Positions 6,966 to 16,791 are shown, counted from the stretch's first letter. The stretch is 64,000 nt of DNA from Chloroflexi bacterium TSY (GCA_019217005.1 JAHBNG010000006.1:124001-188000); one strand, 5' to 3'. The notes: a model not told the origin generated them from the sequence alone. Translations and numbers: made by a program.

Positions 6966-9269
6966 ATGTCCCTCAGCAGCGACCAAACAGATCAAGATAT
7001 CAGCTCGGTCTCCACCAGCCATGTTGGCGGCGGTGACCACGATTCTACCATTACACGCCGTGATGCTTATGCGCATGGAGACAACATTGGCCGTGATAAA
7101 ATCATGGGTGATCAGACCACGGTTGATGAAATACATAACAGTGACGCTGTGGCTATCGGTAGGGGGGCAGTTGCCAACAACATCAAGAATTTCTTCTTTG
7201 GTGAGCGCGAAGATGTAACTCACCGGCGCAACCAGAACATCATGTTGCAACTGGTAAAATCCACCTGGGTTGAGGGTGTACTTGAACGATCACTTCACAA
7301 TGCAGTTCTCATTGACCTCAATTTAGAAACTCGCTCGGGTGTAGTTGATTATCCTTGGGACATGATTATCAGAATACCCGATCAAGCTGACCGTCCATTT
7401 CCTCAAGGCACAAAGATACCCGATGTCTTCGCTAAGATGAATCAATCCTTGCTGATTTTGGGCGAGCCTGGGTCTGGCAAGACCACTATGCTGTTGGAGT
7501 TGGCCCGTGACTTAATTACTCGCGCTGAAGTCGACTATACTCTACCGATTCCAGTGGTCTTCAATCTCTCATCATGGTCAGAAAAAAGAAAGCTTATTAC
7601 TGAGTGGCTCGTTGACGAATTCAATTCAAAGTACAGCATACCGAAAAAAGTGGCTCAATCTTGGGTCGCAAACGATGAAATACTACTGCTACTTGACGGA
7701 TTGGACGAGGTAAAGCCAGAGTATAGAGAGGAATGTATCAAGGCCATCAATGCTTTTCGCCAGAATCATTTAGTTCCGATGGCGGTTTGTAGTCGCACCG
7801 CTGAATATGAAGCTCTGACAAACCAACTGAAGCTACAAGGGGCAGTTATCCTCAAACCACTGACTTCTCAGCAGATTGATGACTATCTGACCGGTGCTGG
7901 CCGTAAACTCACGGCTATGGGTGACATGCTCCAGCAAGATACGACTCTCCGCGAATTAGCTCAATCGCCTTTATTGCTTAGTATCATGACGTTGGCGTAC
8001 CACACTATACCCGTTGCGGAAATAGAGGTGTTAGATTCCATTGAAGCTCGGCGTAGGCACCTGTTCAACGCATACATAAACAAGATGTTCGCACGGACAG
8101 CCAGAACCTTAACTGTATTGTACCCAAAGGAGCAGACCATTCGTTGGTTACAATGGTTAGCATCCCGTCTGATGGAGCATGGACAAACCTTGTTTTTGAT
8201 AGAGCAGATGCAGCCAAATTGGGCGCACTCAACAAACCGCAGCAGATTTATGATTGCCGCGGCTATGCTTATGTGGGGGCCAATTTATGGACTGCTTGGC
8301 GGACTGCTTGTCGGGCTGAGTGACGCGTTGATCCTCGGGCTGAACGACGGGTTGAGCGACGGGCTGATTTTAGGGTTAAGTGAAGGGTTCAGTGGCAGGT
8401 TTCAAGAAATCAAGCTGAGTGACCAACTTCGCGTATCCTGGCGAAAGTTAAGAAGCAGCCTCTACTCTGCGCTCGTCTGGGGGCTAAGTTTCGGGTTGAT
8501 TGGCGGGCTGATTGCCGGACTGATTGGTGGATTGATTGGCGGAACGGTTGGTGGAATTAGAGAAGTCCAATTTATGTATCCATTCGAGTTCTCCTGGGAA
8601 AAAATAAGAACCAATCTTTTTTCTGGGTTGCTTGTCGGCCTGATCGTCGGGCTGAGTTTCGGGTTGCTTGTCGGACTGATTCAAGGGTTGATTGGTGGGC
8701 TAAGTAGTGAGCTGAGCAGTGGTCTGAGCGGCGGGTTGCTTGAAGGGCTGAGTGGCAGGCTGATCGAAGGGCTGAGTGGCGGCCTAATTTTTGGGTTGCT
8801 TGTCGGCCTAATTTTTGGGTTGATTTTTGAGCCAAGTGTAACCGTAGATATTCCCAATACATTAGCGACTCAAGCACCAAATCAAGGCATTAAGTTATCT
8901 GCAAAATATGCTTTAGCCACAGGGCTAATTTTTGGGCTGAGCGGCGGGTTAATTAGCGGGCTGAGTTTAGGCCTGAGCGGCGGACTGACTAAAGGGCTGA
9001 GCGACGGACTAAGTTTAGGCCTGATTGGCGGGCTGAGTGACGGAGTAATAGGTGGTGGCGATGTCGTTACCAAACATTGTATCCTTCGTCTCATTCTTTG
9101 GCGACAAGGCAATTCTCCCCTCAACTACGCCCGCTTCCTCGACTACTGCCACGACCGCATTTTCCTTCGCAAAGTCGGCGGCGGCTACGTCTTTATCCAC
9201 CGAATGCTGCTAGAACATTTCGCCCAATTCGACAAGAAGGACATCCAAAGCCTTTTTACTGAAAAATAG
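6966..9269 (+). CDS. NACHT-domain STAND ATPase with glycine-zipper membrane tail
   Basis: A 767-aa signal-transduction ATPase. Residues 20-75 form a low-complexity Gly/Asp segment (GDNIGRDKIMGDQTT, AIGRGA) of the kind that often precedes NACHT modules in Cyanobacteria and Chloroflexota. The NACHT core has Walker A GEPGSGKTT (166-174) and Walker B LLLLDGLDE (240-248), then the conserved ATP-sensor region (CSRTAEY). Residues about 430-700 are an extended run of GL repeats with Gly at 4-residue spacing (GLIGGLIAGLIGGLIGG), predicted to form many glycine-zipper membrane helices. The protein ends with a short soluble segment IHRMLLEHFAQF. NACHT proteins in bacteria are often defence sensors; a pore-like effector tail here is inference. 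No partner gene is in the same operon. Confidence 0.9.
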   Translation: MSLSSDQTDQDISSVSTSHVGGGDHDSTITRRDAYAHGDNIGRDKIMGDQTTVDEIHNSDAVAIGRGAVANNIKNFFFGEREDVTHRRNQNIMLQLVKSTWVEGVLERSLHNAVLIDLNLETRSGVVDYPWDMIIRIPDQADRPFPQGTKIPDVFAKMNQSLLILGEPGSGKTTMLLELARDLITRAEVDYTLPIPVVFNLSSWSEKRKLITEWLVDEFNSKYSIPKKVAQSWVANDEILLLLDGLDEVKPEYREECIKAINAFRQNHLVPMAVCSRTAEYEALTNQLKLQGAVILKPLTSQQIDDYLTGAGRKLTAMGDMLQQDTTLRELAQSPLLLSIMTLAYHTIPVAEIEVLDSIEARRRHLFNAYINKMFARTARTLTVLYPKEQTIRWLQWLASRLMEHGQTLFLIEQMQPNWAHSTNRSRFMIAAAMLMWGPIYGLLGGLLVGLSDALILGLNDGLSDGLILGLSEGFSGRFQEIKLSDQLRVSWRKLRSSLYSALVWGLSFGLIGGLIAGLIGGLIGGTVGGIREVQFMYPFEFSWEKIRTNLFSGLLVGLIVGLSFGLLVGLIQGLIGGLSSELSSGLSGGLLEGLSGRLIEGLSGGLIFGLLVGLIFGLIFEPSVTVDIPNTLATQAPNQGIKLSAKYALATGLIFGLSGGLISGLSLGLSGGLTKGLSDGLSLGLIGGLSDGVIGGGDVVTKHCILRLILWRQGNSPLNYARFLDYCHDRIFLRKVGGGYVFIHRMLLEHFAQFDKKDIQSLFTEK

Positions 9270-9301
9270 AAGACATCAAATGTATTTAAGGAAGTTATCC
9301 C

Positions 9302-10139
9302 ATGCAACTAAACCCAGAAACCGTCGAAACGCCTCTCATCTACAAACTTCTCACAGGAACCGTTGTGCCGCGTCCGATCGGCTGGATTTCAACAGTCGAC
9401 AAGGATGGCGTCAATAACCTGGCGCCCTACTCGTTTTTCAATGCTGTTAGTGCTGATCCCCCGCACGTCCTGTTCGGTTCTGGTCGACGCGCTGGTGCCG
9501 ACAAGGACTCGGCTGGCAATGCTTTAGCTACAGGCGAATTTGTCGTCAATCTAGTCTCAGTAGATCCAAATTTGGCGTTTTTGGCTATTTTCAGTCGAGA
9601 TTGCAGGGATTTTGGAGTCATTTATTCAGATTTCGGTTACAGAAAACAACCTATTTCATATCTGAAAATCGCCCAAATCTAACGCAAAAACTAGATATCG
9701 ACCGGCAAATTTGTATTTATGTCAACTGTTTAGCCAGAATTCTCTCTCAAAACCTGAAATTTGGATCTACTGAGTCTCAGAATCCACTGCAGAAGCCATG
9801 AATGTCACGGCAACCGAACTCCCTGCTGATGTGGATGAATTTGCCTACGCTGGTCTAACGGCTGTGCCATCCGTGTTGGTGGCTCCGCCTCGCGTTGGAG
9901 AAAGTCTGGTCAACTTCGAGTGCAAAGTGGTGCACTCATATGAAGTGGAAGGAGCGCGCGGCGAAGGTTCGGTCATTGTGATCGGACGGGTCGTTATGAT
10001 GCACATCGCGGATGAGATCATCGGTGAACGCAGCCGGATTGACTATGATGCATACAAGCCTGTAGGCCGTTTGGCGGGCAGTGGCTATTGTCGGGTCAAC
10101 GATCTGTTCGATTTAGAGCGACCGCCATCTCAATTATAA
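9302..10139 (+). pseudogene. Flavin reductase family protein, split by a 215-bp MITE
   Basis: FMN-binding split-barrel flavin reductase-like protein, about 205 aa before disruption. The 5' piece (9302 to about 9557) has the family start with VVPRPIGWISTVDKDGVNNLAPYSFFNAVS and FVVNLVS. The 3' piece continues in another frame from about 9778 as ESTAEAMNVTATELPADVDEF and runs to 10139 with RIDYDAYKPVGRLAGSGYCR. The sequence between is a MITE (9558-9772) plus one copy of its AGTCT target duplication. Excising 220 nt restores NLVSESTAEAMNVTAT in frame. AGGAAG lies upstream of the ATG. Substrate unknown; the gene is inactive as it stands. Confidence 0.88.
9558..9772 (+). mobile_element. 215-bp MITE, copy 1
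   Basis: Terminal inverted repeats CAGTAGATCCAAATTT and its complement, flanked by 5-bp direct repeats AGTCT (9553-9557 and 9773-9777). No transposase coding capacity. A second 215-bp copy lies in opposite orientation at 33679-33893 and is also flanked by AGTCT. It disrupts the flavin reductase gene. Confidence 0.88.
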
Positions 10140-10468
10140 AGTTCAATGAATAAGTTGTAGGAATTAAGTATCAAATAATGGCAATGAGCCGCAAATTCCA
10201 CCGCATCAGCCGAGGTACCCATATAGACGTACCCTTGATTGTGGCGTAAATCATAGATGCCATCAGAGGGAAAATGTATGGAGAAGCACTTCTTCGGCTT
10301 AGGGACAACTCATGAACGATAAATTTTGCGAGTCGTGAGCAACGTAAATGACCCAATTCTCCTTGCAATTTCTCGGTGGTTATCAAGTCAGTAATAAAGC
10401 TTGCTCCGTAAGATTTACCCCCATTGTTGAAGGGAGTGCATCCAACAACCTAAAAACAGGAGAAACCC
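10140..10468. other. Intergenic region, nothing assignable
   Basis: About 330 bp between the flavin reductase remnant and the fucosidase gene. A 71-codon minus-strand frame (10171-10386) has no recognisable motif or ribosome site and is not called. The fucosidase ribosome site (AGGAG) is at its right end. Confidence 0.5.
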
Positions 10469-11884
10469 ATGAATTACGAACCGAACTTTGAATCTGTCTC
10501 CCAACATCCGGTCCCCGAATGGTTTCACAACGCGAAATTGGGCATTTTTATCCATTGGGGCCTCTATTCAGTGCCGGCCTGGGCCTATGTGGGTATGGAT
10601 CTGGGGGAACTATTAGAGGGCCAGGACTTCTCGAACGTTGATCCCGACTCGGATGTGTGGAAGCAGTGGTTTGCCCACAACGCTTACGCTGAGTGGTACT
10701 TGAACACCTTGCGCATCGACGACAGCCCCACGCAGAAGCATCATGCCAAAACCTATGGCGCAGACTTCGATTACTTTGATTTCGTGCCCATGTTCAACGA
10801 GGCGATCAAAGCTTGGAATCCGGACGAGTGGGCCGACTTGTTCAAGCAGGTGAATGCCCGCTACGTAGTCCTGACCACGAAGCACCACGACGGCTTTCTG
10901 CTCTGGCCAAGCCTCACGCCCAATCCTCATCGGGAGAATTATCATGCCACGCGCGACCTGGTGGGCGAACTCGGCCAAGCGGTGCGCAGCAAGGGCCTGA
11001 AGATGGCTTACTACTATTCTGGCGGGGTCGACTGGACCTTTAACCCTACTGTGGTGACCGGTTTCGGCCAGATGGCCGAAACGATTCCGCAGATGCCTGA
11101 GTATGTGGAGTATGCCAACGCCCACTGGTGCGAACTCATCGACCGTTACGAGACGGCCATTATGTGGAACGACATCGCCTATCCAAAGGATACCGACCTG
11201 AACGTACTCTTTGCCGAATACTACAACAAGATGCCCGATGGCCTCATCAACAATCGCTTTATTCAAGATCGGAATCTGCGCTTGTCGGGCGACAACGACA
11301 ACCATCACGACTTTGTCACCCCCGAATATACATCGTTTAGCGAGATACAAGAGAAGAAGTGGGAGTCCTGCCGGGGCATTGGCCATTCATTTGGCTATAA
11401 CCAGATTGAGGGGTCAGAGGAGCATCTGACGGTGGAGGAGTTGGTACGCTCGTTTGTGGACATTGTCAGCAAGGATGGTAACCTCTTGCTCAACGTTGGT
11501 CCGACAGCCGATGGCACTATCCCTGACTTGCAGAGGGAACGGCTGCTTGGCTTGGGGCAATGGCTCGATGCAAACGGCGAGGCGATCTTTGAGACACGAC
11601 CCTGGAAGGTGGCCGAAGGAACAACTGATGTTGGCGTCGATCTGCGTTTCACTCAAGCGAACGACGCTCTGTATGCTACCCTAATGGAGACGCCAAGCGA
11701 TCGCTCCATTTGTTTAAAAGGTTTAACATTAACTGATGCGGGCGCCATCTCGTTGCTTGGGCAAAAGATAGCGCTCGATTGGCAACAATCAGACAGCGGG
11801 ATCGTATTGACCTTGCCTGATTCATTGCCAAACGCACCTGCTCATTCGTTGAAAATTGTTCCGCAGCCAGAGCTGTCGACTTAA
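10469..11884 (+). CDS. Alpha-L-fucosidase, GH29
   Basis: A 471-aa glycoside hydrolase of family 29, which removes terminal alpha-linked L-fucose by a retaining mechanism. Typical motifs are present: WFHNAKLGIFIHWGLYSVPAW (residues 18-38), LTTKHHDGFLLW (135-146), YYSGGVDWTF (182-191) and IMWNDIAYP (231-239), where Asp235 fits the position of the catalytic nucleophile. Near residue 340 are DGNLLLNVGPTADG, also conserved. No signal peptide, so it probably acts in the cytoplasm on imported oligosaccharides. ACAGGAG lies 9 nt upstream of the ATG. It stands alone, with no transporter beside it. Confidence 0.95.
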   Translation: MNYEPNFESVSQHPVPEWFHNAKLGIFIHWGLYSVPAWAYVGMDLGELLEGQDFSNVDPDSDVWKQWFAHNAYAEWYLNTLRIDDSPTQKHHAKTYGADFDYFDFVPMFNEAIKAWNPDEWADLFKQVNARYVVLTTKHHDGFLLWPSLTPNPHRENYHATRDLVGELGQAVRSKGLKMAYYYSGGVDWTFNPTVVTGFGQMAETIPQMPEYVEYANAHWCELIDRYETAIMWNDIAYPKDTDLNVLFAEYYNKMPDGLINNRFIQDRNLRLSGDNDNHHDFVTPEYTSFSEIQEKKWESCRGIGHSFGYNQIEGSEEHLTVEELVRSFVDIVSKDGNLLLNVGPTADGTIPDLQRERLLGLGQWLDANGEAIFETRPWKVAEGTTDVGVDLRFTQANDALYATLMETPSDRSICLKGLTLTDAGAISLLGQKIALDWQQSDSGIVLTLPDSLPNAPAHSLKIVPQPELST

Positions 11885-12104
11885 TTAAAGAGAACAGTGC
11901 GTTGCACGTTGACGAAGAGCGAGCGTCGCACTGCCCAATAGGAGCATCAAACGTCCGACAAGCTTCAGAGCAGACGTCGCATGGGTTAACCCAACAAGGA
12001 ACTTGCCGCAAATGGAGCATCTCCCGTAGACCCACGTGCGAGGCATAGGGTAGACGATTACGATTGAGTGGATCTTTGAAGAGCCCTGTGGCACACTCGT
12101 TAAT

Positions 12105-14990
12105 CTATCCGAAGCCGCGTCGACCCCCGCCCCCGCTGCGTCGGTTACTACTGCTCCGTCCAAAGCTACTTGATGAGCTGCGCCGCGAGGGGGATGAGCT
12201 GCGGGATGAAGATCGACTCGATGAACCGCCACTACTATAGCCACCGCCACCTCCCCCAGAATCGGCGGAGGCTTCGAGCACCGCACCAATGACCTGTAGG
12301 GTCGTCGTTGCGGCACCTCTTGTACCAGCTTCAATGATGCGGAAGGGGGTTGTGGGGGCCTTGTTGGAGATAGCAGTGGTCAGCATCGAGCCTAGGCTCC
12401 GGTTTGCACTCGTGAGGGCGGCACCAAAGCCTTTTGACATGCCAGAAAGAGAAGGTCGCGGTCGTTCATCTCCCGATCCTTTTTCTATGTGGGATGATGA
12501 GGGACGGGGCGAGGCAGACGTTCTCTCCGGTCGGGGCTTTGAGTCAAGTTGAGGGCTTTCTGATATTGGACGTGACCAGGATCGCCGGTGGACAGGACGA
12601 ACGGTCCATTTAGGAACATGGGTTTCCATATCCTCGGCATGCGAGAGGACCACTTTTTCGACGCCGAGGGCAATTGCGTAGGCAAAGTAGCGATCGAGGA
12701 TTTTTTGTGCATCAGCTTGGCTGGCATAGCGGTTCAGGTTGGCCAGATATTCTTTGAAGGGCTCCCAGCGGGCTGCTTCTTGGGCACCAGCAGAGGTTCG
12801 CTGCGGCATCCAACGACTGACAAAGGTCCCGGCGGCGCCTACAATAACCGCGGCAAGGGCTGGACCCAAGGCAATCAAACCAGTAAATTCAAAGCTGGCG
12901 AACCAAGCCAACAAACCACCAATAGCGCCCAAAATAATGATCCATTGAGCCGTCACCAGCCAGCGATGGCGCGTCTGGTTGGGGAGTCCGTTGAAATACG
13001 CATTGGCTTCTTGTCCCATCAGCTCGTAGATAGTGGGCAACAATTCGGCAAAGCGGCGATAGATTTTGGTCAAAGGTGTTTTTTCGTCGAGCGGCAAAAT
13101 GGGTCTCAGGACGTTAAAGAGGCGGGCTTGATAAGGAGAAATACGGACCCTGTCTCCATCCTCAAGGGTAAGTTCCTCATCGACCTTTAACTCATCCTCA
13201 TAGAGGCGCGTAATCATTACCTGTTCATCCATCTCGATTTGGTAGAGTCCTTGGGTTGCCAATTGAAAGATGGAGGCCAGGGCACCTTGTGTGGAGGGTT
13301 CTTCATCAAGAAGATAGGCAACAATGGCTGGCGGTAGGTTGGAGGGTGGTTCGGGCAGATAGTCGGCCACCATCTGAACCGGCACATCGCGTCCCCAGAC
13401 AAACCAGATGAGATAGAGCCCCACGAATCCAACCGCCAAGATCAGGATAGAAGCAACCCCAAAGCCGAGCTGCTGGCGGGTCCGTTGTGCTTCGACTCGC
13501 TGACCCTCTTGCATGACGTTTTCTAGCTTTTGCTGCCAAACGGGCGCCGTTGCACTGGTTGCATTGGATGGTAACACCACCTGGACAACCCATTCTTCAT
13601 AAGCTGGAATGACATCATTGCGCGTCACCTGCCAACTCCCGTCGGGTTCACGTTGGCTCCGGATACGCTCTGATTCACCCAGCTTAAAATCCCCACCCCA
13701 TACTTTCACACCATTTGTGTTGATGGATGGGTCAAGTCGCAAACGCAATGAGGCTGTTTCCACTGGAGCATTGTGCTCAGCAAAGACTGCCGTCCAGTTA
13801 AGGCGTTGACCATCCTCTTGTACCTGAATCGCACCTTGCACTCGGTAGCGCAAATGGAAGGTTGTCTCTTCGCCTTGCACCAGAGGCGGTACAATCCAGT
13901 TTAGAGCAATGCTTCCCGTGCGCCATTCATCTAGCACCACCTCACGCAGATTCTTGTCATAATAGACCCACTCACCAGCTTCTTGAGCCTCTAGCTCAAA
14001 ACAGTAATCACACTCATTCAATGACTCGGTAAAAGCTTGTTCTCCTTCGTGTAGCGATACTTGATCAATAGAGTCCAGATAGCGTAGAGCAAGCTGCCTG
14101 GAACCGGCGCTCAAGGCACCGGCATCAACAGCCACATGATGGAGTTCATCCACCCAGACAGTGCCATCTTGTTCAATCGAAAGTGTGGTATCAATCGCCA
14201 CAAAGCGGTACTCTAGTGCCGCGTTGTCGTGTCGCTCTTGCCAAAGCTGCGTTTCTGCAGTTGTTACTTCTGGGGGAAAACCGACGATGATCTGAAAGCG
14301 TACGCCGTCTGGGATCATTTCCTGAGCTGTAAAGCGCACTTGGGTCACCTCTTCTTTCGATACAAGGTGTTCCGTTGCGAATTCAGGGCCAAAGGCAGTG
14401 ATATAAAGATCCTCATCAGCCACTTGTTCGGGTAGCGTGACCGTTACCTGGCTGGCCAGAACTGGGATTCCGCTGCGATCAGCAGGGACGACGCGCCATT
14501 CCAGGAGGTTTTCTTCTCGATAGACCCAAATCCCTCCCACGACCTGGTACTCTAAGATAAATGTTCGTACATCACCTGGCGTTGTGGGCGTGTAGTGCCA
14601 TTCGATAAAGATTTGTTTTGAGTCTCGTTCGGCATAGAATGTATTGGGCTGGGGGTCGTCCTTCTCGAATTCATAGACAACCTCCTGCCCGTCAATGACT
14701 TCCAGGATCCGTACCTCATCGATACGCGTTGTGAAGTCAGTTGGAATCTCGGCAAATGCCTGTGAGAATTCGCCCCCAAACTCAAGCTCCTGGATCTCCC
14801 GGACGATCAAGTCGCCGTTGCGTGTGATGGTGATCTCAGTGTCATAACGCAAGTAAGTAATGGCGGGCACATCCTGAGCATATGTGAAAGTTGCGAGGAA
14901 AGATAGTATCAACAATAAAAGAGAGATGATAAAGTAGCTACGGTTCATCACGTGTTTGTTTTTGCTTTGACTGTATTTGATTTTGTTCAT
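12105..14990 (-). CDS. DUF2207 membrane protein with Ser/Gly/Arg-rich tail
   Basis: A 961-aa membrane-anchored surface protein. The N-terminus has a cleavable-type signal (hydrophobic residues about 17-36, then AQDVPAITYLRYDTEI), followed by two extracellular DUF2207-like beta domains, the second starting near YRFVAIDTTLSIEQDGTVWVDE. A transmembrane helix lies at about 513-538, and a second hairpin of two helices at about 690-745. A cytoplasmic segment follows. The last 50 residues are almost only Gly, Ser and Arg, a common ending in DUF2207 proteins. Function is not established for the family. Translation could also begin at Met15 (position 14948), as neither ATG has a strong ribosome site. 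Confidence 0.85.
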   Translation of the reverse strand: MNKIKYSQSKNKHVMNRSYFIISLLLLILSFLATFTYAQDVPAITYLRYDTEITITRNGDLIVREIQELEFGGEFSQAFAEIPTDFTTRIDEVRILEVIDGQEVVYEFEKDDPQPNTFYAERDSKQIFIEWHYTPTTPGDVRTFILEYQVVGGIWVYREENLLEWRVVPADRSGIPVLASQVTVTLPEQVADEDLYITAFGPEFATEHLVSKEEVTQVRFTAQEMIPDGVRFQIIVGFPPEVTTAETQLWQERHDNAALEYRFVAIDTTLSIEQDGTVWVDELHHVAVDAGALSAGSRQLALRYLDSIDQVSLHEGEQAFTESLNECDYCFELEAQEAGEWVYYDKNLREVVLDEWRTGSIALNWIVPPLVQGEETTFHLRYRVQGAIQVQEDGQRLNWTAVFAEHNAPVETASLRLRLDPSINTNGVKVWGGDFKLGESERIRSQREPDGSWQVTRNDVIPAYEEWVVQVVLPSNATSATAPVWQQKLENVMQEGQRVEAQRTRQQLGFGVASILILAVGFVGLYLIWFVWGRDVPVQMVADYLPEPPSNLPPAIVAYLLDEEPSTQGALASIFQLATQGLYQIEMDEQVMITRLYEDELKVDEELTLEDGDRVRISPYQARLFNVLRPILPLDEKTPLTKIYRRFAELLPTIYELMGQEANAYFNGLPNQTRHRWLVTAQWIIILGAIGGLLAWFASFEFTGLIALGPALAAVIVGAAGTFVSRWMPQRTSAGAQEAARWEPFKEYLANLNRYASQADAQKILDRYFAYAIALGVEKVVLSHAEDMETHVPKWTVRPVHRRSWSRPISESPQLDSKPRPERTSASPRPSSSHIEKGSGDERPRPSLSGMSKGFGAALTSANRSLGSMLTTAISNKAPTTPFRIIEAGTRGAATTTLQVIGAVLEASADSGGGGGGYSSGGSSSRSSSRSSSPSRRSSSSSFGRSSSNRRSGGGGRRGFG

Positions 14991-15196
14991 TCCGGAATTA
15001 TACTGAGCGCTGCCACAAATTTAAAATCAATTCGTCAATTCTACCCGACTGAAGGGGGTTTAACTGAATTGGCTCATTGGGATCTTCCGTGGTAAACCCG
15101 CTTTGGTTTCGATATGCTTCGCTACTCAACCGGCGCTCGTCTTGATTTTGGTCACGGACCACGGACATTCCCAAAGAGCCACCGAATTAGGACCTT

Positions 15197-15234
15197 CTCT
15201 CGTACGGGCAAGATATATCTTGCCCGTACGAGAG
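15197..15234. repeat. Perfect 38-bp palindrome, copy 1
   Basis: 19-bp arms CTCTCGTACGGGCAAGATA and its exact complement with no spacer. The flanks (TTCT before, GGTTCTG.GTAAGTCCT after) match a second copy at 63163-63200, whose arms differ at three positions with matching changes on the partner arm. Not followed by a U-run, so probably a dispersed structured repeat rather than a terminator. Confidence 0.85.
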
Positions 15235-15435
15235 GGTTCTGGGTAAGTCCTATGATTTTAAATTTATGAGCGAGTGCGGTATATACTGTACATAGGAATT
15301 GCCCCATAAGTTGCGGAGATTTGGTTTGAGGATTGAGGGCCAACGCGTAACGCATGGGGCGATATACTAGATATGGCACATACCCCGTAAATCGTAAATC
15401 CAAAGTCGTAAATTCTAAAACACGGAGTCAATCAC

Positions 15436-16791
15436 ATGCCCTTTGAACGAACTGTCTTGAGACCGAACCCAACTGTTCGCCAACCGATTTTGGAGATATT
15501 AGAAGCCGCATTGGCGGCGGTTGACCCATATAAAGCTGTTCAAGCCGCACTTCAGGTTGAGGACAACTGGCTCACAGTAGGAGAAAACACGTATGATTTA
15601 GACCAATTTGAACGAATTTATGTGATCGGTGCGGGGAAGGCGGGAACGCCGATGAGCCAGGCTGTTGAGACAGCACTAGGTGACCGTATCACGCAAGGGC
15701 TTGTGGTGGTCAAGCATGAGCATATTGGCCCAACCCGGATTGTTGAAATTGTGGAAGCTAGTCATCCAATGCCGGATGAGTTGGGCGTGGAAGCAGGACG
15801 TAATGTTTTGGCAATGGCAGATAAAGCCACGGAAAACGATCTCGTCATTACGTTACTTTCGGGAGGTGGCTCTGCTCTGCTCGTCGCGCCAGCTCCAGGA
15901 TTAACGCTTGATGATTTGCAGGTCATGACGGATGCTCTCCTTGCATGTGGCGCAACGATCAACGAAATGAACTGCTTGCGCAAACATTGCAGTGCAGTCA
16001 AGGGAGGGCTGTTGGCACAAGTGGCGAATCCGGCAACGCTTCTTACATTGGTGCTGAGTGATGTCGTCGGCAATCCGTTAGATGTAATCGCCAGTGGCCC
16101 TACAGTTCCTGACGCTTCAACCTGGCGCGAGGCATGGACCATCATTGAGAAACACGATCTGGTGGAACAATTGCCGTTGGCGATCATTGGTCGAATTCAA
16201 CCTGGTTTGCATGGTCGAATCCCGGAAACACCCAAGTCGGGAGCCGAAGCTTTTTCGCGTAGTCAGATTGAGATCATAGCCGATAATCGCATTGCAGCCG
16301 AGGCTGCCTGTCAAAAAGCTGAAATACTTGGCTATAACACCATGCTTTTGACGACTTATCTGGAGGGAGAGGCGCGAGAGGTCGCAAAGGTAGTGGTGGC
16401 CCTTGCATGCGAGATCCGTGAGGCGGGACGCCCGATGACTGTTCCGGCCTGTCTTGTATTGGGAGGAGAAACCACAGTACAGTTGGGTGAAGAGCGCGGT
16501 AGGGGTGGACGGAATCAAGAGTTAGCTCTTGCTGCAGCGATTGCGTTGGGCGACTTGGATGGCGTCACAATCGCCTCATTGGCAACAGACGGCACAGATG
16601 GTCCCACAGACAGCGCTGGTGGATTGGTGGATTGTGGTACTGTTCAGCGTGGGCGATTAGAGGGGTTGCGAGCGGCAAATCATCTCGCAGCGCATGACGC
16701 GTATCCGTTTTTACATGCTACGAACGATCTCTTAATGAGCGGCCCAACGCAGACGAACGTCAACGATTTGATTTTTGTTTTTGTGACTTAG
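15436..16791 (+). CDS. gckA: Glycerate 2-kinase (DUF4147/MOFRL family)
   Basis: A 451-aa kinase that phosphorylates D-glycerate to 2-phosphoglycerate, linking serine, glyoxylate or sugar-acid breakdown to glycolysis. The N-terminal DUF4147 domain shows YVIGAGKAGTPMSQAVE (residues 56-72), SHPMPDE and LLSGGGSALLV. The hallmark substrate-loop residues LSDVVGNPLDVIASGPT follow. The C-terminal MOFRL domain has GRGGRNQELALA and ATDGTDGPTDSAGGLVD. Length is normal. ACGGAG lies 10 nt before the ATG. It is monocistronic here. Confidence 0.94.
   Translation: MPFERTVLRPNPTVRQPILEILEAALAAVDPYKAVQAALQVEDNWLTVGENTYDLDQFERIYVIGAGKAGTPMSQAVETALGDRITQGLVVVKHEHIGPTRIVEIVEASHPMPDELGVEAGRNVLAMADKATENDLVITLLSGGGSALLVAPAPGLTLDDLQVMTDALLACGATINEMNCLRKHCSAVKGGLLAQVANPATLLTLVLSDVVGNPLDVIASGPTVPDASTWREAWTIIEKHDLVEQLPLAIIGRIQPGLHGRIPETPKSGAEAFSRSQIEIIADNRIAAEAACQKAEILGYNTMLLTTYLEGEAREVAKVVVALACEIREAGRPMTVPACLVLGGETTVQLGEERGRGGRNQELALAAAIALGDLDGVTIASLATDGTDGPTDSAGGLVDCGTVQRGRLEGLRAANHLAAHDAYPFLHATNDLLMSGPTQTNVNDLIFVFVT

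Noticed and set aside
8284..9060. Regularly spaced GGGCTGA-type DNA units resembling a repeat array
   Set aside because: They encode the GL repeats of the NACHT protein in frame; there are no unique spacers, so this is not a CRISPR array.
9601..9801. 66-codon frame that recurs in both 215-bp MITE copies
   Set aside because: Recurrence is explained by the repeat itself; no ribosome site and no protein similarity, so it is not called a gene.
10613..11386. 257-codon open frame on the minus strand
   Set aside because: It lies entirely opposite the well-supported GH29 fucosidase gene and has no family resemblance.
12289..13190. Plus-strand frames of 87 and 200 codons
   Set aside because: Antisense to the DUF2207 gene, which is continuous over 961 codons with clear domains.
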